Source: Dehalococcoidales bacterium (GTDB lineage: Bacteria > Chloroflexota > Dehalococcoidia > Dehalococcoidales > UBA5627). From it: a DNA stretch of 17,042 nt. Made by a program: the position numbers and the translations under genes. This document shows positions 14,700 through 17,042 of this stretch, one piece after another. The stretch lies in the NCBI GenBank assembly GCA_028706995.1, contig JAQTVR010000011.1, positions 1 to 17,042 on the forward strand, read 5' to 3'. Below the pieces are notes generated by a model. The model saw nothing but the letters and a program-made list of their open reading frames with translations, ran no database searches and was not told the origin of the DNA. How positions within the stretch are numbered: position 1 is the stretch's first letter; every line of letters starts with the position of its first letter.

Positions 14700-15778
14700 A
14701 ATTAGAAGAGCTCAGACTGAAAGTAGATGACATTGATAAGGACATCGTAAGGCTTATAGCCGAGAGGATTAAGGTTGCCGAGCAGATAGGCGAACTGAAA
14801 AAGCAAGAAGGACGGCAGATCGAAGATAAGCAGCGCGAAGAGGCAATCATCGATAAAATAAAGAGTATTGCGCATGAGAAGGGCATCAAAGAGACGGATA
14901 TTGAGCGCATCTACCGCCAGATATTTATCGCCTCCAAGAGCATACAGGGGGCGTTCGTAGCCTTCCAGGGCGAGCTTGGCGCCTACAGCGAAGAAGCCGC
15001 CATCAATTTCTTCGGCGCCGGCGTACAGGTCAAGCCGTATGAGATGCTGGAAAACGTTTTTAAATCCGTAGAGCAGGGAGAATCACAATTCGGTATCGTT
15101 CCCGTCGAAAACTCGATAGAAGGCAGTATAAGCAGAACCTATGATTTGCTGTTGGATTCCCCTCTCAAGGTCTGCGGTGAAATCGAACTGAGGGTGTCGC
15201 ACTGTCTGATTGCCAACCCTGGGGTAAAATTGGATTCTATCAAGAAGATTTACTCTCACCCGCAGGCGCTGGGACAATGTCAGGCATTTATAAAGCATTT
15301 GAACTGCGAACTGGTACCCAGTTACGACACCGCCGGCAGTGTTAAGATGATAAAGGAAAAGAAGATTATAGACGGAGCAGCCATTGCCAGCAGCCGCGCC
15401 GCCAGTATATATAATGTGAATATCATCAATTGCGGCATCGAGGATAATCCGAATAACTTCACGCGATTCTTCGTCCTATCCAAAGAAGATGCCCCGCCTT
15501 CGGGAAATGATAAGACTTCGCTCGTCTTTTCCGTCAAGCACAAGCCCGGGGCGCTGTTCGAATTCCTGCAGCAACTGGCGGAAAAGAATATCAACATGAC
15601 CAAACTCGAATCCCGCCCTACCCGACAGAAACCCTGGGTGTATAACTTCTACTTGGATTTCGAGGGGCACAGGCAGAATGCAAAGATCAAAGAAACCCTG
15701 AAACAGCTTGAGGACCATACGATTTTCTTAAAAGTGCTGGGCTCTTACCCTAAAGCCAGGCAAAGAAACAATGACTAA
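14696..15778 (+). CDS. pheA: Bifunctional chorismate mutase / prephenate dehydratase (P-protein)
   Basis: The enzyme converts chorismate to prephenate and then phenylpyruvate, the committed route to phenylalanine. The 360-residue protein has an AroQ-type mutase domain (1-85) with Arg24, Lys35 and the DKQRE group at 44-48. The prephenate dehydratase domain (about 86-265) has GELGAYSEEAA, PVENSIEGS, SHPQALGQC and the catalytic NFTRF (TRF 256-258). The ACT domain (275-350) has GAL at 285-287 and ESRP at 305-308, the usual Phe feedback site. The start overlaps the aroC stop (ATGA), with GGGGA about 8 nt upstream. An upstream extension inside aroC has no mutase similarity. It overlaps tyrA by 8 bp. 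Confidence 0.96.
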   Translation: MKLEELRLKVDDIDKDIVRLIAERIKVAEQIGELKKQEGRQIEDKQREEAIIDKIKSIAHEKGIKETDIERIYRQIFIASKSIQGAFVAFQGELGAYSEEAAINFFGAGVQVKPYEMLENVFKSVEQGESQFGIVPVENSIEGSISRTYDLLLDSPLKVCGEIELRVSHCLIANPGVKLDSIKKIYSHPQALGQCQAFIKHLNCELVPSYDTAGSVKMIKEKKIIDGAAIASSRAASIYNVNIINCGIEDNPNNFTRFFVLSKEDAPPSGNDKTSLVFSVKHKPGALFEFLQQLAEKNINMTKLESRPTRQKPWVYNFYLDFEGHRQNAKIKETLKQLEDHTIFLKVLGSYPKARQRNND

Positions 15779-16652
15779 CATTAATAATGTAGCCATAATC
15801 GGCGGCTCTGGCAAGATGGGCCAGTGGTTTGCCCGCTTCCTTACTCAGGAAGGGAAGGAAGTAACCTTGATCGGCAGAAATCTTGCCAAGCTCGAAGAGG
15901 TCAAAAGCAAGCTCGATGTTTCAGTCAGCACTCACGTAGATGATATAAGACTGGCGGATGCAGTGATAATCTCGGTGCCGGTGGACTACTTCGAAGAAAC
16001 GGTTAAACAGATGGGCACACACACACTCCACCACCAGCTTATCTTCGACGTTACTTCGATAAAGACACTGCCTGTAGAGATGATGCACCGTTATATAGTA
16101 AAAGGACAGATACTCGGCACGCACCCGGTATTCGGTCCCGGCGCCCGCAGTCTGGCCAACCAGAACTTCGTGCTGACGCCGACGACGCCGGAGGAGACAA
16201 AATTGGCACACAAGGTGGAGGATTTCCTCAAAATTAGAGAGGCCAAAGTACAGGTTATGACACCTGAAGAGCATGACAGCATGATGTCTGTCATACTGGG
16301 GCTGGCTCATTTTATAGCCATCGTCTCAGCGGATAGCCTTTCAGGACTTGAGCAGTTGAAGAAAATGGAATCCATTGGTGGAATTACCTATAAGGTATTA
16401 TGGACACTGGTGGAAAGTGTCATTTCAGAAGACCCGGGGCTGTATGCCTCATTACAGATGAACCTGCCGCAACTTCCCCAGATTCAGCAGCTTTTCCTTA
16501 AGAACTGCACCGAGTGGACGGAACTGGTAAAGAACAAGGACAGGCAGGAATTTATCCGACGCATGAAGGCTATCCGCAGCCAACTCGAAGCGAAAAGCGC
16601 CGACTTCGGCAAGGCTTACGATAATATGTACAAAATTGCCGAGGGGCTGTAA
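15771..16652 (+). CDS. tyrA: Prephenate dehydrogenase
   Basis: The enzyme oxidatively decarboxylates prephenate to 4-hydroxyphenylpyruvate, the committed step to tyrosine. The 293-residue protein has an N-terminal Rossmann domain with GGSGKMG (11-17). DVTSIK (93-98), GTHPVFGPG with the catalytic His118, and HDSMMSVILGLAHF (168-181) follow. The second strand ends in LIGRN (34-37), with Arg rather than the acidic residue typical of NAD-specific enzymes, so NADP use is possible (inference). The mutase activity is supplied separately by pheA. It is the last gene of the operon and overlaps pheA by 8 bp. Confidence 0.95.
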   Translation: MTNINNVAIIGGSGKMGQWFARFLTQEGKEVTLIGRNLAKLEEVKSKLDVSVSTHVDDIRLADAVIISVPVDYFEETVKQMGTHTLHHQLIFDVTSIKTLPVEMMHRYIVKGQILGTHPVFGPGARSLANQNFVLTPTTPEETKLAHKVEDFLKIREAKVQVMTPEEHDSMMSVILGLAHFIAIVSADSLSGLEQLKKMESIGGITYKVLWTLVESVISEDPGLYASLQMNLPQLPQIQQLFLKNCTEWTELVKNKDRQEFIRRMKAIRSQLEAKSADFGKAYDNMYKIAEGL

Positions 16653-16658
16653 AGCCCC
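16643..16658 (+). terminator. Hairpin over the tyrA stop codon, possible operon end
   Basis: GGGGCT (16643-16648) and AGCCCC (16653-16658) form a perfect 6-bp GC-rich stem with a GTAA loop that spans the TAA stop. No T-run follows, so it lacks half of an intrinsic terminator. It may protect the mRNA 3' end or assist termination. Confidence 0.4.
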
Positions 16659-16691
16659 CCATATCAACTTCAACTATACTCCTTTTAATAT

Positions 16692-16721
16692 TCTTACCAT
16701 ATAGTAAGACTTAGTAAGACT
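16692..16721. repeat. Short inverted repeat and 10-bp tandem duplication
   Basis: TAGTAAGACT occurs twice in direct tandem (16702-16711 and 16712-16721). TCTTAC at 16692-16697 is the inverse of the GTAAGA inside each copy, so the segment can fold with either copy. No function is recognised. Confidence 0.6.
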
Positions 16722-16733
16722 ACTATATTCGAC

Positions 16734-16786
16734 GCCGCTATGGTTCGACAGGCTCACCATGAGCGGCTTGCCTTAATTCCGCTCAT
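16734..16786. repeat. REP-like palindrome with an inverted partner arm
   Basis: GCCGCTATGGT (16734-16744) pairs with ACCAT plus AGCGGC (16756-16767) across an 11-nt loop, with one bulged G at 16761. The core GGTTCGACAGGCTCACC and GAGCGG resemble an intergenic REP-type repeat found in many bacterial genomes (recalled, not searched). ATGAGCGG (16759-16766) is also repeated in perfect inverse as CCGCTCAT (16779-16786). That looks like the start of a second, oppositely oriented REP copy whose similarity stops at about 16787. Confidence 0.6.
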
Positions 16787-16819
16787 CCTCGTATCTTGAT
16801 AAAGTGATAATATATAAAC

Positions 16820-16950
16820 AGGCGAGATAGACCGATTCGTCCTGGGTTTAATAAGACCGTAGCTCAGCATGGTCGTCTCGCCCCAAGTACAATAAGAGCC
16901 CGAACAGTTGCGAGGGTTAACCAAGCCCGTATTTCGCGAGGAAGGGCCAT
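16820..16950 (+). ncRNA. Candidate IS110 bridge RNA
   Basis: Two consecutive stem-loops with internal loops fill the space before the transposase. Stem-loop 1: GGCGAGA (16821-16827) with TCTCGCC (16876-16882), then GACC/GGTC (16830-16833 with 16871-16874), then CTGGG/CTCAG (16842-16846 with 16863-16867), separated by unpaired stretches. Stem-loop 2: GCCC/GGGC (16898-16901 with 16944-16947), then TTGCGA/TCGCGA (16908-16913 with 16934-16939) and GGG/CCC (16914-16916 with 16926-16928). IS110 elements are known to encode a bridge RNA in this position, with guide sequences in such loops. A weak extended -10 (TG plus TAATAT, 16805-16813) precedes it. The ends are approximate. Confidence 0.5.
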
Positions 16951-16963
16951 AAAGGAGACGAAT

Positions 16964-17042
16964 TTGGGTGAGACTTATATTGGAATAGATATATCTCGTG
17001 ACAGCCTGGATATGGCTATTCACGGATCGGACAAGCCCCGGA
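16964..17042 (+). CDS. IS110-family transposase, N-terminal fragment (runs off the window)
   Basis: From TTG 16964 the first 26 codons include GETYIGIDISRDSLDMAIHG. The YIGIDISRDSLD pattern is the start of the RuvC-like DEDD domain of IS110 recombinases, and the Asp of GIDIS is the first catalytic acidic residue. AAAGGAG lies 6 nt before the TTG, which supports this start; no ATG is available between the ribosome binding site and the domain. The rest of the protein, including the C-terminal serine domain, lies beyond the window, so intactness and subgroup cannot be judged. Confidence 0.75.
   Translation, partial: MGETYIGIDISRDSLDMAIHGSDKPR

Larger units (their letters stand above)
16788..17042 (+). 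mobile_element. IS110-family insertion sequence, left end (runs off the window)
   Basis: The assignment rests on the transposase N-terminus at 16964 and on the long structured non-coding stretch before it, typical of IS110 left ends. IS110 elements usually lack terminal inverted repeats, so the left boundary cannot be read directly. I place it near 16788, where the second REP-like arm loses similarity. This gives about 175 nt of non-coding left end. The boundary is inference. Confidence 0.6.

Noticed and set aside
16821..16890. Possible tRNA because of GTAGCTCAGCATGGT
   Set aside because: The D-arm-like motif has no matching GAGC, no T-arm sequence follows and there is no acceptor stem. The pairing instead forms one long stem-loop.
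16754..17023. Minus-strand frame of 89 codons at the right edge
   Set aside because: It runs opposite the IS110 left end and the transposase start, with no recognisable domain.

Overview
This window looks like the chromosome of a Dehalococcoidia-type bacterium (Chloroflexota). That placement is inferred from recalled gene order and the character of the proteins; no database was searched. It holds two divergent operons of core genes, a regulatory region of about 0.5 kb between them, and the left end of an insertion sequence at the right edge.

Minus strand, 1-7546: a merged str-S10 ribosomal operon, read right to left as rpsL, rpsG, fusA, rpsJ, rplC, rplD, rplW, rplB, rpsS, rplV, rpsC and the first codons of rplP. 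No tuf gene lies between fusA and rpsJ. Three features stand out. rplC (L3) has an in-frame TAG in place of a conserved Ser codon, yet the rest of L3 is intact in the same frame. rpsC carries a Lys/Ala/Glu-rich C-terminal tail of about 120 residues. rpsL appears to start at TTG and has Pro where E. coli S12 has Lys88.

Middle, 7547-8024: divergent promoters. The minus-strand leader of rpsL contains a perfect 11-bp hairpin. The plus-strand leader of the shikimate operon holds what appears to be a complete ribosome-mediated attenuator. It consists of a 30-codon leader peptide dense in Tyr, Phe and Trp (YYYAYFKFTWY at residues 11-21), an anti-terminator pairing, a possible protector pairing, and an intrinsic terminator ending in six T. 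This is the most interesting element in the window.

Plus strand, 8025-16652: aroF-aroB-aroD-aroE-aroK-aroA-aroC-pheA-tyrA. These nine genes encode all seven shikimate-pathway steps to chorismate plus the committed enzymes for phenylalanine and tyrosine. Most junctions overlap or abut. The one real gap (137 bp, aroE-aroK) holds a weak terminator-like hairpin and a possible internal promoter. The encoded products make the amino acids that the leader peptide would sense.

Right edge, 16653-17042: a hairpin over the tyrA stop codon, a short tandem repeat, a REP-like palindrome with an inverted partner arm, then about 175 nt of structured non-coding DNA followed by the 5' end of an IS110-family transposase. 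The structured stretch is a good candidate for the element's bridge RNA, and the partner REP arm may be the insertion site.
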